From Anaerolineales bacterium (GTDB taxonomy: Bacteria > Chloroflexota > Anaerolineae > Aggregatilineales > J027): DNA of 64,000 bases. Location: the NCBI GenBank assembly GCA_020634155.1, contig JACKCI010000001.1, positions 1 through 64,000 of the forward strand. The letters are read 5' to 3'. Both the position numbers and the translations under genes were made by a program. The notes beneath the pieces were generated by a model. That model was given only the letters and a program-made list of their open reading frames with translations, searched no databases and was not told the origin of the DNA. Every line of letters begins with the position of its first letter. The stretch's first letter is position 1. Below are positions 14,908 to 23,909 of this stretch, piece after piece.

Positions 14908-15450
14908 ATGGCACGTTGGAAATTTGACCCGTCACACTCTGGCACTGAGTTTGTAGTACGACACATGATGGTTTCAAAGGTACGCGGTACCATCTCTGGC
15001 ATTGATGGCTGGCTAGAATTTGATGAAGCCAACCCCGCTGCCTCACAAATTGAGGCGCATGTTGATGTTCGCACCATCAACACCCAGCAAGTTGAACGGG
15101 ATGCTCATTTACGCTCGGCGGACTTCTTTGATGCTGAGAACTACCCCACCTTGACTTTCAAGAGTAGTAAGGTTGAAGTGACCACCGACAACACGGGTAA
15201 AGTACACGGTGACCTCACTATCCGGGGTGTGACACGTCCTGTTACGCTTGATGTCGAATACTTTGGCACCATCAAGAGCCTGTTTGGGGACACCCGCGCC
15301 GGATTTAGCGGCAATATCACCATCAACCGCGAAGACTTTGGCTTGACATGGAACCAGATGCTAGAGACAGGCGGGGTGCTGGTTGGCAAAGATGTCAGTA
15401 TTCATATCGAACTCCAAGCCGTTCTTGAGACGGTTAGCGAACCTGCCTAA
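14908..15450 (+). CDS. YceI-family protein (lipocalin-like, polyisoprenoid binding)
   Basis: This 180-residue protein starts MARWKFDPSHSGTEFVVRHMMVSKVRG, the hallmark YceI opening. It continues with VDVRTINTQQVERDAHLRSADFFDAENYPTLTF and GDLTIRGVTRPVTLDVEY. The fold is an antiparallel barrel that binds long isoprenoids or amphiphiles. There is no signal peptide, so it should be cytoplasmic. AGGGAGA precedes ATG 14908. It follows the tetR gene, a common pairing, and ends at a strong terminator. Confidence 0.93.
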   Translation: MARWKFDPSHSGTEFVVRHMMVSKVRGTISGIDGWLEFDEANPAASQIEAHVDVRTINTQQVERDAHLRSADFFDAENYPTLTFKSSKVEVTTDNTGKVHGDLTIRGVTRPVTLDVEYFGTIKSLFGDTRAGFSGNITINREDFGLTWNQMLETGGVLVGKDVSIHIELQAVLETVSEPA

Positions 15451-15468
15451 ACCGCCAACGACCAACAA

Positions 15469-15505
15469 AAAAGCCCTCGGTTTGAAGTCTGGTCGAGGGC
15501 TTTTT
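15469..15505 (+). terminator. rho-independent terminator after yceI
   Basis: A stem AAGCCCTCG / CGAGGGCTT (15471-15479 with 15494-15502) with a 14-base loop, followed by T residues. It lies about 20 bases after the yceI stop. The A-run on its left side means it can also work for the convergent cytochrome gene. Confidence 0.85.
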
Positions 15506-15521
15506 GATTGCGAGTATAGAG

Positions 15522-16475
15522 TTAGGGGCGGGCGGAGATAACCCATGAGGCAATGGCTTGGGCGTCGGCCTCCGTCATTTGCATATAGGCATAGGCGGGC
15601 ATAATAAACACACCACGTCCATTGGCTTTGATACCTGTATGCAGCAAGGTGAAGATAATCTCCACAGACAAGCGCTCATCTGCGAGAGAGGGCGCTTGGA
15701 AAGCATCAAAATCGCCATAGACATAAACTTGCCCTGTCAATGGGCCAGCAGGGTCAAGGGTACCATCTTCAGCCGCCGAGCCATGACAGCGCACACATGC
15801 CGCCACATGCCGCCCTAGGTATTCGCCATAGGCCAGCATATCGCTGCTATCAACCGTCGGAAACTCTGCGTCGGCGTTAATCTCTGGCGCGGTGCGAATA
15901 TCCTCACGGGTCAAGCCCTCCAGCAAAACGGGTTCAGCGATTTCACTTTCGACTGGCTCTAGTGAACGCAGGTAGGCAATAATAGCGGTCATGTCCTCAT
16001 CGGAGAGGCTGGCATAGGCTTCATAGGGCATCGGGGGTAGCAGCAAGGAGCCATCAGGACGGACACCATAGCGGATGGCGTTCTCAAGCTGCTCATCCGT
16101 CCATTCGTGCAGTACAGTCAAATTGGGCGCGGTGACTTGGCCCCAAGGATTGCCAAGGAGGGTATAACCACCCGCGAGGCTGGCGTGCAGGGTGTCTTCA
16201 TAAACCGCATTATAATCACTACCGCCGATATGACAGTCTTGGCAAGCGGCAACAGCATGAACGAGATAGCGCCCGCGTGCAACCAGTTCATCTTCTTCAC
16301 CATCCACCATACCCATATCCCCGACCTCTGGTGTGCCTTCGGGTTCTTCGGTAGTGGTTGGGCCATCTTGTGCCATCGTGGGATTGGCTCCCCCAATGAG
16401 CAATAGCCCCAATAATAACAAACCGAGCAAGAATAAAGTTGTTGCAATCAATGTAGGTTTGGGTAAGCGCATCAA
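15522..16475 (-). CDS. dihaem cytochrome c, membrane-anchored or secreted
   Basis: This 317-residue protein has an N-terminal hydrophobic signal/anchor (about 10-32) and two haem c motifs, C-Q-D-C-H in the first half and C-V-R-C-H in the second, each in a cytochrome c domain. Family-type phrases include PNLTVLHEWTDEQLENAIRYGVRPDGS and LPPMPYEAYASLSDEDMTAIIAYLRSL. It is likely an extracytoplasmic electron carrier. No oxidase or dehydrogenase partner is adjacent, so its redox partner is unknown. It converges with yceI at the shared terminator. Confidence 0.9.
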   Translation of the reverse strand: MMRLPKPTLIATTLFLLGLLLLGLLLIGGANPTMAQDGPTTTEEPEGTPEVGDMGMVDGEEDELVARGRYLVHAVAACQDCHIGGSDYNAVYEDTLHASLAGGYTLLGNPWGQVTAPNLTVLHEWTDEQLENAIRYGVRPDGSLLLPPMPYEAYASLSDEDMTAIIAYLRSLEPVESEIAEPVLLEGLTREDIRTAPEINADAEFPTVDSSDMLAYGEYLGRHVAACVRCHGSAAEDGTLDPAGPLTGQVYVYGDFDAFQAPSLADERLSVEIIFTLLHTGIKANGRGVFIMPAYAYMQMTEADAQAIASWVISARP

Positions 16476-16536
16476 GGCCCTCCTAGGGTTAGTGTGGTAG
16501 CATTATAAGTGTAATGGAAATTAGCTATTGTCAAAA

Positions 16537-18225
16537 ATGAGGAGACAATTAACGCCCGTGAACCGTCAAGCAGCTTTAGACGCTATTCGTCAACAACCGC
16601 GTAAGACCGTTTTGATCGTTGGTGCTGGTATCAATGGCATTGGGGTCTACCGTGACCTCGCGCTGCAAGGCATCGATGTATTGTTGGTAGAGCGCGGGGA
16701 TTTTGGTTCTGGGGCAAGTGCAGGTTCCTCACATATGGTACATGGCGGCTTACGTTATCTTGAAAATGGAGAATTTCGCCTCGTGCGTGAGGCGTTGCGT
16801 GAACGGAACTTGCTCCTCCAGAATGCCCCACACTATGTCAAACCCCTGCCGACCACCATCCCGATATTTAGCTGGATGTCCGGTTGGTTGAATGCCCCGC
16901 TAAAATTCCTGCGCCTGTTGGATAAACCAACTGAACGAGGTGCTTTGGTCATTAAAATTGGTCTGACCTTCTATGACCTGTTCACACGGGGGCAGCAAAC
17001 CCTCCCACGCCATCGCTTCTTTCTCCGGAAGAAGTCACTCGCTCAACGGCCCGACCTCAACCCCGATATTTTGTGTACAGCAACCTATTACGATGCGTGG
17101 ATGCCCTATCCTGAGCGCATTTGTATGGAGTTGATTTTGGATACCGAGTTGGCGGCTCCCCAAGCCCAAGCCATCAATTACCTAAGCGTAGTCGGAGCGG
17201 AGGGCGATACCGTCAGCCTGCGTGACGAACTCAGTGGAGAGACCTTAACCGTCCAACCCCAAATTGTGATTAACGCGGCTGGCCCTTGGATTGATGTTGC
17301 CAATTCTGCTATGCAGCGCAAAACCGAGTTCATCGGCGGCACCAAAGGCTCCCATCTGGTGCTAGACCACCCCGACCTCTACTATGCCACACGGGGTCAT
17401 GAATTATTCTTTGAGAACCAAGATGGGCGCATCTGTCTATTCTTCCCCTTTGAGGGCAAGGTGCTGGTGGGAACCACCGATATTCCGGTGGATGACCCCG
17501 ACCAAGCTTTCTGCACCGAGGAGGAAGTCGATTATCTGCTAGGCATGATTAAGCATGTCTTCCCCTCTATCCATGTTGACCGTTCTCATATTGTCTTCCG
17601 TTTCTGTGGGGTGCGTCCGCTTCCTAATAGCAAAACCAGCACCACTGGACAAATCAGCCGTGACCACAGCACCGAACTGGTTGATGCCAATAGCACCATT
17701 CACTTCCCGATTTATTCGCTGGTGGGTGGCAAATGGACGACCTTCCGCGCCTTTGCCGAGCAAGTCACCGACACGGTACTCAAGCGCCTTGGCAAACCCC
17801 GCCAACTCAGTACCGAGCAGCTTGCCATTGGGGGCGGGCGGCAGTATCCCAAGAGCGAAGCTGACCAACGGCTATGGATTGCAGCCTTGCAACGCAAGAC
17901 TGGATTACCAGAGGCCCACCTGAAGGTCTTGTTTGAGCGCTACGGCACCCGCGCCGAAGCCATTGCCGAGTTCATGGTAGCGGGTGAGGATGCCCCCCTC
18001 CAGACACTACCTGATTACAGTCAGCGTGAATTGCGCTTTTTGATTGAGCAGGAGCAAGTGGTACATTTGGACGACCTGTTGCTCCGCCGCACGCTGATTG
18101 CGATGGTGGGACAAGTTACACCCGCCGTATTGGAAGAATTGCATACGCTCTATGCTGATTGTTGGGGTGCCGATGAAGTGACCCGCACCACCGCACTATT
18201 TAGAAAGAACCATCAAATTCTATGA
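16537..18225 (+). CDS. glpD: aerobic glycerol-3-phosphate dehydrogenase (FAD)
   Basis: The protein of about 562 residues oxidises glycerol-3-phosphate to DHAP and feeds electrons to the quinone pool. The FAD motif VLIVGAGINGIGVYRDLALQG is near the N-terminus, followed by HGGLRYLENGEFRLVREAL, then GGTKGSHLVLDHP and FPFEGKVLVGTTDIP; a C-terminal DAO_C domain follows. The start is uncertain: ATG 16537 has no good ribosome site, while GTG 16558 is 13 bases after GAGGAG (16539-16544). It converges with glpK, its metabolic partner. Confidence 0.93.
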   Translation: MRRQLTPVNRQAALDAIRQQPRKTVLIVGAGINGIGVYRDLALQGIDVLLVERGDFGSGASAGSSHMVHGGLRYLENGEFRLVREALRERNLLLQNAPHYVKPLPTTIPIFSWMSGWLNAPLKFLRLLDKPTERGALVIKIGLTFYDLFTRGQQTLPRHRFFLRKKSLAQRPDLNPDILCTATYYDAWMPYPERICMELILDTELAAPQAQAINYLSVVGAEGDTVSLRDELSGETLTVQPQIVINAAGPWIDVANSAMQRKTEFIGGTKGSHLVLDHPDLYYATRGHELFFENQDGRICLFFPFEGKVLVGTTDIPVDDPDQAFCTEEEVDYLLGMIKHVFPSIHVDRSHIVFRFCGVRPLPNSKTSTTGQISRDHSTELVDANSTIHFPIYSLVGGKWTTFRAFAEQVTDTVLKRLGKPRQLSTEQLAIGGGRQYPKSEADQRLWIAALQRKTGLPEAHLKVLFERYGTRAEAIAEFMVAGEDAPLQTLPDYSQRELRFLIEQEQVVHLDDLLLRRTLIAMVGQVTPAVLEELHTLYADCWGADEVTRTTALFRKNHQIL

Positions 18226-18299
18226 GTCTACGACGCACATGGACACTCTGTTGCAACAAGCATATTCGACTCAGTTTTAATGATATTGAGCAGATACGC

Positions 18300-19787
18300 C
18301 TATTCCTCGACCCACGCTCGTGAACGCTCAACGGCCTTGTGCCAGCCTGCCAACTTGCTTTGACGTTGGTCTTCGCTCAGGGTTGGCACAAAGGTCTGCT
18401 CAATCGACCATTGTTGACTAAGGGCTTCCGTTGATGACCAAAAACCTGTCGCCAAGCCCGCGAGATACGCGGCACCTAGCGCTGTTGTTTCGGTGACGGC
18501 AGGACGCTCTACAGGCACCCCCAGCAAATCAGCCTGAATCTGCATCAAGAGATTGTTGGCGCTGGCACCCCCATCGACCCGCAACGTGGCTAATTGGATG
18601 CCCGCCTCTTGACCCATCGCGGTTAGGACATCGGCGCTTTGATAGGCAATGGCTTCAAGGGTGGCACGAGCGAGATGCGCTTTGTTCGCACCGCGTGTGA
18701 GGCCCACGATGGTACCGCGTGCAAAAGAGTCCCAATAGGGAGCGCCCAACCCGACAAAAGCAGGCACCATATATACCCCATTGGAATGGGGGACACTGCG
18801 GGCCAAATCCTCAATTTCGCTGGCGGATTGGATAATACCCAATTCATCGCGCAACCACTGAACAGCGGCCCCTGCAATGAAGATACTCCCCTCAAGAGCA
18901 TAAACGAGGGGTTGGTCAGCGCCCAATTGCCAGCCGACAGTGGTCAAGAGGCCATGCTGCGATGCAACCGGTTGAGTACCTGTATTCATCAGGATAAAAC
19001 AGCCTGTGCCATAGGTATTCTTCGCCAAACCCGCTTGATAACAGGCCTGCCCAAAAGTCGCTGCTTGTTGGTCGCCTGCAATGCCCGCAATGGGGATAGG
19101 CTGACCAAAGAGGGTTGTCTCACCATAGACTTGGCTAGAGGGACGTACCTCTGGCAAGAGACTGCGCGGGATGTGCAGACGGGCCAGTATCTCATCATCC
19201 CAATCGGCGGTATGGATGTTATAAAGCAGGGTGCGTGAGGCGTTGCTGACATCGGTGATATGCAAGGCCCCACCCGTTAGATTCCAGACTAGCCAGCTAT
19301 CAACGGTACCAAAAGCCAAGCGACCTTCTGCCGCAAGTGTCCGCGCCCCTTCAACATTTTCGAGTATCCATGCCACCTTAGTACCCGAAAAATAAGCATC
19401 CGTCACTAAACCTGTCTTGGCCCGAATCGCGGTATCAAAGCCCTCTGCTTTGAGTTCTTCACACATACGGGCCGTGCGCCGACATTGCCACACAATCGCG
19501 TTGTAGATGGGCTGACCAGTGACTCTATCCCAGATGATGGTGGTCTCGCGCTGGTTGGTAATGCCAATAGCGCGAATGTCATGGGCTGTTAAACCTGCCT
19601 GTTGCAGGGCTTCTTGGGCAACAGTAAGTTGCGTTTGCCATATCTCAAGGGGGTCATGTTCCACCCAGCCCGCTTTGGGATAATGCTGGGTGAACTCACG
19701 TTGGGCAACTTGCAGAATAGCGCCCGCTTCATTAAAGATAATCGCCCGTGAACTGGTGGTACCTTGATCAAGTGCTAAAATTGCCAT
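18300..19787 (-). CDS. glpK: glycerol kinase
   Basis: This 495-residue FGGY-family kinase phosphorylates glycerol for GlpD. The N-terminal ATP/substrate motif LALDQGTTSSRAIIF, the FGGY signature region (TYGTGCFILMNTG) and the C-terminal GGASANNLLMQIQADLLG are all present. ATG 19787 with AAGGAAAAG upstream was chosen over 19814, which would add nine residues not seen in the family. The start overlaps the previous gene by 13 bases on the same strand. It converges with glpD across a 74-base gap. Confidence 0.96.
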   Translation of the reverse strand: MAILALDQGTTSSRAIIFNEAGAILQVAQREFTQHYPKAGWVEHDPLEIWQTQLTVAQEALQQAGLTAHDIRAIGITNQRETTIIWDRVTGQPIYNAIVWQCRRTARMCEELKAEGFDTAIRAKTGLVTDAYFSGTKVAWILENVEGARTLAAEGRLAFGTVDSWLVWNLTGGALHITDVSNASRTLLYNIHTADWDDEILARLHIPRSLLPEVRPSSQVYGETTLFGQPIPIAGIAGDQQAATFGQACYQAGLAKNTYGTGCFILMNTGTQPVASQHGLLTTVGWQLGADQPLVYALEGSIFIAGAAVQWLRDELGIIQSASEIEDLARSVPHSNGVYMVPAFVGLGAPYWDSFARGTIVGLTRGANKAHLARATLEAIAYQSADVLTAMGQEAGIQLATLRVDGGASANNLLMQIQADLLGVPVERPAVTETTALGAAYLAGLATGFWSSTEALSQQWSIEQTFVPTLSEDQRQSKLAGWHKAVERSRAWVEE

Positions 19788-20254
19788 CTTAACTTTTCCT
19801 TCAGTACATCCCAAACGTGTATTTTTAGGTCAATGACCAAGCGCCCATGCTCTACTTGGATGTTCCGAACGATGTAGGAGTCCCCCACTTGGCTACGGAT
19901 GCGATTGTCAATCTCATGTTCCAAGGCAGGAGTTAAAAGGGCGCTGATTTGGTCAACCAATAGCGGCGGCAGATTCACGATGACTATCGCCGTTTTCTTC
20001 AATTGTAACTTAATTTTGCCGTCCACAACGCGCAGAGCGAAGTCCATCTGGAAGGGTATGTCTAGCTCCGTAACGACCATTTCAGCATGAACAACTCCAT
20101 CAGCAATGGTAGTTTGTACATCTTTCACCGGATAGCGTGGCAAGTGGTTGGTTCGTAGGTCTTTTTCATAGACTGTAGCTTCGATAGGCATAGGAAACCA
20201 GCCCACAATGCCAACCAAGATCATGAGAGGTAGGAGCCATTTGAGGCGCTTCAC
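19775..20254 (-). CDS. exported or membrane-anchored protein, possibly DUF2993/LmeA-like
   Basis: This 159-residue protein has an N-terminal hydrophobic segment (about 5-22, ending near PIEA) that is a signal peptide or anchor, then a mostly beta region and a helix (about 100-125). The layout, with repeated alternating hydrophobic strands, resembles lipid-binding DUF2993-type proteins, but no definite motif is seen. Its 3' end overlaps the glpK start by 13 bases, suggesting co-translation. Its start lies 13 bases after the HEAT-repeat gene stop. Confidence 0.7.
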   Translation of the reverse strand: MKRLKWLLPLMILVGIVGWFPMPIEATVYEKDLRTNHLPRYPVKDVQTTIADGVVHAEMVVTELDIPFQMDFALRVVDGKIKLQLKKTAIVIVNLPPLLVDQISALLTPALEHEIDNRIRSQVGDSYIVRNIQVEHGRLVIDLKIHVWDVLKEKLRWQF

Positions 20255-20267
20255 TTGGGTCGAATCC

Positions 20268-21887
20268 CTAAGTTTCTAGTTGATCAAGCGCTTTGGTGGC
20301 GGCTTCGCGTACCCTCACAAAGGAGTCACTCAGCAAGGCTTTTAGGGATTGTTGGGCTTCAACGTAATGCAGAACTCCCAATGTATAGGCTGCCGCTTCC
20401 CGCACCAAAGGGTCAACATCCAATAGGGCCATCATTAAAGGCTTATAGGCACGCTCTTCCGCGAAGACTTCTAGCGCATAGGCCACCTCAGCCCGCACCG
20501 CTGCGTTATCATCATGTTGGAGGGCGTGGACGAGGGTAGGTATACAGCGCTTATCGCCAATTTGGGAGAGGGCAATCGTGGCTTCTTGGCGCACATCTGG
20601 AACCTCATCATTCTTGACCAAATTGATGAGAGCCGAGACAGCGCTTTCAGCTTTTAATATCCCTAACGCACCCGCAGCATCGGCCCGAATATCTGGTTCA
20701 TTATCTAACAATGCCCCAATCAAAGGTTTTACGGCACGGGGGTCTTTGGTCTGCTCCAAGGCCCACACTGCTTGAGAGCGAATACTTGGCTCAGTGCTGC
20801 GGATGGCCTCTGTTAAATCGGATAATGCCTTATCATCTCCGAGTTGCAGCAATGCCCCATGAATAAGAACAGTCAACTCAGGGTCAGCCTTTTTTAAATA
20901 GCGCTTGAGGGGTGGTTTAGCGTCTTTACTCCCACTAGCGCCCAGCGCAATCACGATAGCCTCCAGCAATTCAGGAACATCCTCAGTCTTTAAACACCCT
21001 AACAAAGCCGGTACCGCTTGTTCATCGGCATAGGTACCAAGGGTTTGGATAGCATTGTGGCGCACCCACTCATCGGGGTGTCCAAGCAGCGTTAACAGTA
21101 GCGGGACAGCATCAGGGATTGGGTCCATCCACTGTAAGGCGAGGCATGAAGTTGCCACAACCGTCGCATCTTCGTGCATCAAAGCGTCGAGGACAACGGG
21201 TTCTGCTCGCTCATCATGGGCAATCGCCAACGATAAGATAGCTCCAATTTTGACGACGGGCAATTCATCTTGGGCGGTCACCAATAAAGCATCAATAACA
21301 TCCGGCTGTTGGGCCGCAAAACCCAAGGCTTGGGCCGTCCGTCCGCGGACATCAGGGTTATCGTCTTCTAGCGCCTTGAGCATGGCGGGAACAGTACGCG
21401 CATCACCAATAACGCCCAACGCATCGGCGGCCCCCGCACGGGTGTAGGGACTGCTGTCTTTTAGAGCCAAAAGCAAGGCATCCACGCAATTTACTGTCGC
21501 AATTTCACCCAAAACAGCAGCGACATTGGCACGGACATACCAGTTAGAGGTCGATAGGCCGCTAATCAAGGCCCCGATGGCTGGCTCACCAATTTTAGCT
21601 AAGGCAGTGGTAACCGCCTCCTGCACATCTTCACTATCATCTTCAAGCGCTTTGATGAGGGCGCTAATAGCATTGGGGTGACCGATCTGCCCCAGCGCCC
21701 ACGCTGCGCCAGCCCGAATCAACGAATTTTCATCCTCCAAAACCCCGGTCAATGGTTCAACAGCGCGGGGGTCAGCCACTACTCCAAGTTGCAATAAAAT
21801 ACTAAAGCGGGTTTCGTCATCAGTCGTAGACTGGAGTGCGGCAAGGAGCGCTTCTAATGGGATTTGAGGGAAAAAATCTTGGCGCAT
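20268..21887 (-). CDS. HEAT-repeat (PBS-lyase-like) protein
   Basis: This 539-residue protein is built almost entirely of about 16 HEAT repeats of about 31 residues, each with the pattern D-x-R-x-x-A-A-x-A-L-G-x-I/L and an A-V-x-x-L-I-x-A-L start (for example EPDIRADAAGALGIL and PYTRAGAADALGVIG). Such proteins form a curved helical scaffold for protein-protein contacts. No catalytic domain or signal is present, so it is cytoplasmic. It precedes the glpK unit on the same strand and lies downstream of the peptide transporter operon. Confidence 0.9.
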   Translation of the reverse strand: MRQDFFPQIPLEALLAALQSTTDDETRFSILLQLGVVADPRAVEPLTGVLEDENSLIRAGAAWALGQIGHPNAISALIKALEDDSEDVQEAVTTALAKIGEPAIGALISGLSTSNWYVRANVAAVLGEIATVNCVDALLLALKDSSPYTRAGAADALGVIGDARTVPAMLKALEDDNPDVRGRTAQALGFAAQQPDVIDALLVTAQDELPVVKIGAILSLAIAHDERAEPVVLDALMHEDATVVATSCLALQWMDPIPDAVPLLLTLLGHPDEWVRHNAIQTLGTYADEQAVPALLGCLKTEDVPELLEAIVIALGASGSKDAKPPLKRYLKKADPELTVLIHGALLQLGDDKALSDLTEAIRSTEPSIRSQAVWALEQTKDPRAVKPLIGALLDNEPDIRADAAGALGILKAESAVSALINLVKNDEVPDVRQEATIALSQIGDKRCIPTLVHALQHDDNAAVRAEVAYALEVFAEERAYKPLMMALLDVDPLVREAAAYTLGVLHYVEAQQSLKALLSDSFVRVREAATKALDQLET

Positions 21888-21936
21888 GGGTTCCTCCTAC
21901 TTGACTCAATTTTTCACCCAAGCGCCAGTTTGTCAA

Positions 21937-22914
21937 CTAATTGGTTGGTTGTCGGAGATGACACGAGCAAAAATGATGATTGCCTAAATCTTCCAAAATG
22001 GGGTCAACCTCTGAACACATTGCAATCGCTTCTCGACAGCGGGTATGAAAACGGCATGCCTTGGGCGGATTGAGAGGGCTGGGGACATCCCCCTGCAGGA
22101 TAATGCGCTCCCGTTTGATTTTGGGATTGGGAATCGGGATGGCTGACATCAAAGCTTGGGTGTAGGGGTGCTGTGGGTTGCGAAATAGCTCTTCGCGGCT
22201 GCTAATCTCGACCACTTTGCCCAGATACATAACCGCTACCCTATCACACACATGCTCCACCACGCTCATATCATGTGCGATGAAGAGCATGGTTAAGTTG
22301 AGCGCTTTTTGGAGGTCTTTGAGGAGGTTTAAGACTTGGGATTGAATCGACACATCTAAGGCCGAGACGGGTTCATCCAAGACAATAAAGCTGGGATTCA
22401 GCACGAGGGCGCGTGCAATGCCAATCCGTTGGCGCTGCCCACCGGAAAACTCGTGCGGGAAACGGCGCATGTGGGTCTCATTCATACCAACCAGTTTCAA
22501 CGTTTCAAGTACCCGTTGGCGGCGCTCGTCGGCATCTTTGACGCCATGTACACGCAAACCTTCCGCGATAATTTCGCCAATACGACTGCGTGGGTCAAGC
22601 GAGGAGAACGGGTCTTGGAACACAATTTGCATGTCATGGCGCAGAGGCTTGAGTTGGGAGCGATGTAAGTTCAGAATATCGTTTCCGTTGAAATACACCG
22701 CACCGCTAGTCGGTTCCAGCAAGCGCAAAATGGCCCGCCCAACGGTGGTCTTGCCACAGCCGGATTCACCAACCAGCCCCAAAATCTCACCTTTTTTGAT
22801 TTCTAGATTAACCCCATCAACCGCTTTGACATGAGCAACGGTGCGTTTGAGGAGGCCGCCTTTGACATCAAAATAAACTTTCAAATCTTGAATGGTCAAT
22901 AAATTCTCGCTCAT
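21937..22914 (-). CDS. peptide ABC transporter ATP-binding protein, OppF/DppF type
   Basis: This 325-residue ATPase has Walker A GESGCGKTT, ABC signature FSGGQRQRIGIARAL and Walker B FIVLDEPVSALD. The C-terminal oligo_HPY extension is present (HPYTQALMSAIPIPNP and CRFHTRC). It energises peptide import together with the OppD-like ATPase. The gene is last in the five-gene operon, and its start overlaps the oppD-like stop by 4 bases (22911-22914). Confidence 0.95.
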   Translation of the reverse strand: MSENLLTIQDLKVYFDVKGGLLKRTVAHVKAVDGVNLEIKKGEILGLVGESGCGKTTVGRAILRLLEPTSGAVYFNGNDILNLHRSQLKPLRHDMQIVFQDPFSSLDPRSRIGEIIAEGLRVHGVKDADERRQRVLETLKLVGMNETHMRRFPHEFSGGQRQRIGIARALVLNPSFIVLDEPVSALDVSIQSQVLNLLKDLQKALNLTMLFIAHDMSVVEHVCDRVAVMYLGKVVEISSREELFRNPQHPYTQALMSAIPIPNPKIKRERIILQGDVPSPLNPPKACRFHTRCREAIAMCSEVDPILEDLGNHHFCSCHLRQPTN

Positions 22915-23909
22915 GCGTTTTCCTCATAAAGCCAGCAGCGGACTTGATGACCTTCCCGCACTTCAAGTAATTCTGGCTCTTCGTGCAAGCATTTTTCTAA
23001 GTTATGTTCAACACGGGCCTTGCAGCGCGACGCAAACCGACACCCCGGTGGCATGTCAATTAGGCTGGGTACCGTCCCCGGAATCACCTCAAGACGGTCT
23101 TTAAACTCGCCTAAGATGGGAATTGAGGCAATCAAGCCTTGGGTATAGGGGTGCATCGGCTCCTCAAAAAGTGACCCGACAGCGGCATGCTCAACGATGG
23201 TACCCGCATACATGACCGCTACATCATCGGCCATCTCGGCCACCACCCCCATATCGTGGGTGATAAAGATGACCGCCATCTGCATCTCATCGCGCAGTTT
23301 GCGGATGAGGTCAAGCACTTGGGCCTGAATGGTCACATCAAGGGCGGTGGTTGGTTCATCAGCAATCAGCAATTCCGGTTCACAGGCAATGCCCATCGCA
23401 ATCATGACCCGTTGCGCCATCCCGCCGGACATCTCATGTGGATAGTTGTTGGCACGCCGTTCAGGGTCAGGGATACCAACATCTTTAAGCAGTTGGATGA
23501 CCCGCTGGCGGCGCTCATGCTTGTCCATGTCTTCATAATGTAACTTGAGGACTTCATCGAGTTGCTTGCCAACACGGATGACGGGGTTCAGCGAGGAGCG
23601 CGGTTCTTGAAAAATCATTGAGATGCGCTTACCTCGAATCTCCGTCATCTGGCTCCGATTACGCTCTAAGAGGTTTTCACCATCAAAGATAACGGTGCCT
23701 TCGACAATCTTACCGGGTTTATCGACCAGTTGGATGATAGAGAGTGCGGTCATGCTCTTGCCACAACCAGACTCACCGACTAAAGCCAACACCTGACCGC
23801 GTTTGACCTCAAAATTGACACCATCCACTGCTTTGACAGTGCCACCGCGTGTGAAAAAGTAAGTCCGTAGATTTTCGACTTTAAGCATAGGTTCGTCAGT
23901 CATAGGCAC
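22911..23909 (-). CDS. peptide ABC transporter ATP-binding protein, OppD/DppD type
   Basis: This 332-residue ATPase has Walker A GESGCGKSM, signature MSGGMAQRVMIAMGIA, Walker B LLIADEPTTALDVT and the oligo_HPY extension (HPYTQGLIASIPILG, then CRFASRCKARVEHNLEKC). It pairs with the OppF-like protein as a cytoplasmic heterodimer. It directly abuts the permease gene upstream (23910) and overlaps the oppF-like gene by ATGA. Confidence 0.95.
   Translation of the reverse strand: MPMTDEPMLKVENLRTYFFTRGGTVKAVDGVNFEVKRGQVLALVGESGCGKSMTALSIIQLVDKPGKIVEGTVIFDGENLLERNRSQMTEIRGKRISMIFQEPRSSLNPVIRVGKQLDEVLKLHYEDMDKHERRQRVIQLLKDVGIPDPERRANNYPHEMSGGMAQRVMIAMGIACEPELLIADEPTTALDVTIQAQVLDLIRKLRDEMQMAVIFITHDMGVVAEMADDVAVMYAGTIVEHAAVGSLFEEPMHPYTQGLIASIPILGEFKDRLEVIPGTVPSLIDMPPGCRFASRCKARVEHNLEKCLHEEPELLEVREGHQVRCWLYEENA

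Noticed and set aside
18226..18299. TGTTGCAACA in the glpD-glpK gap as a terminator
   Set aside because: The palindrome is short, has no loop or T-run, and gives no evidence of termination.
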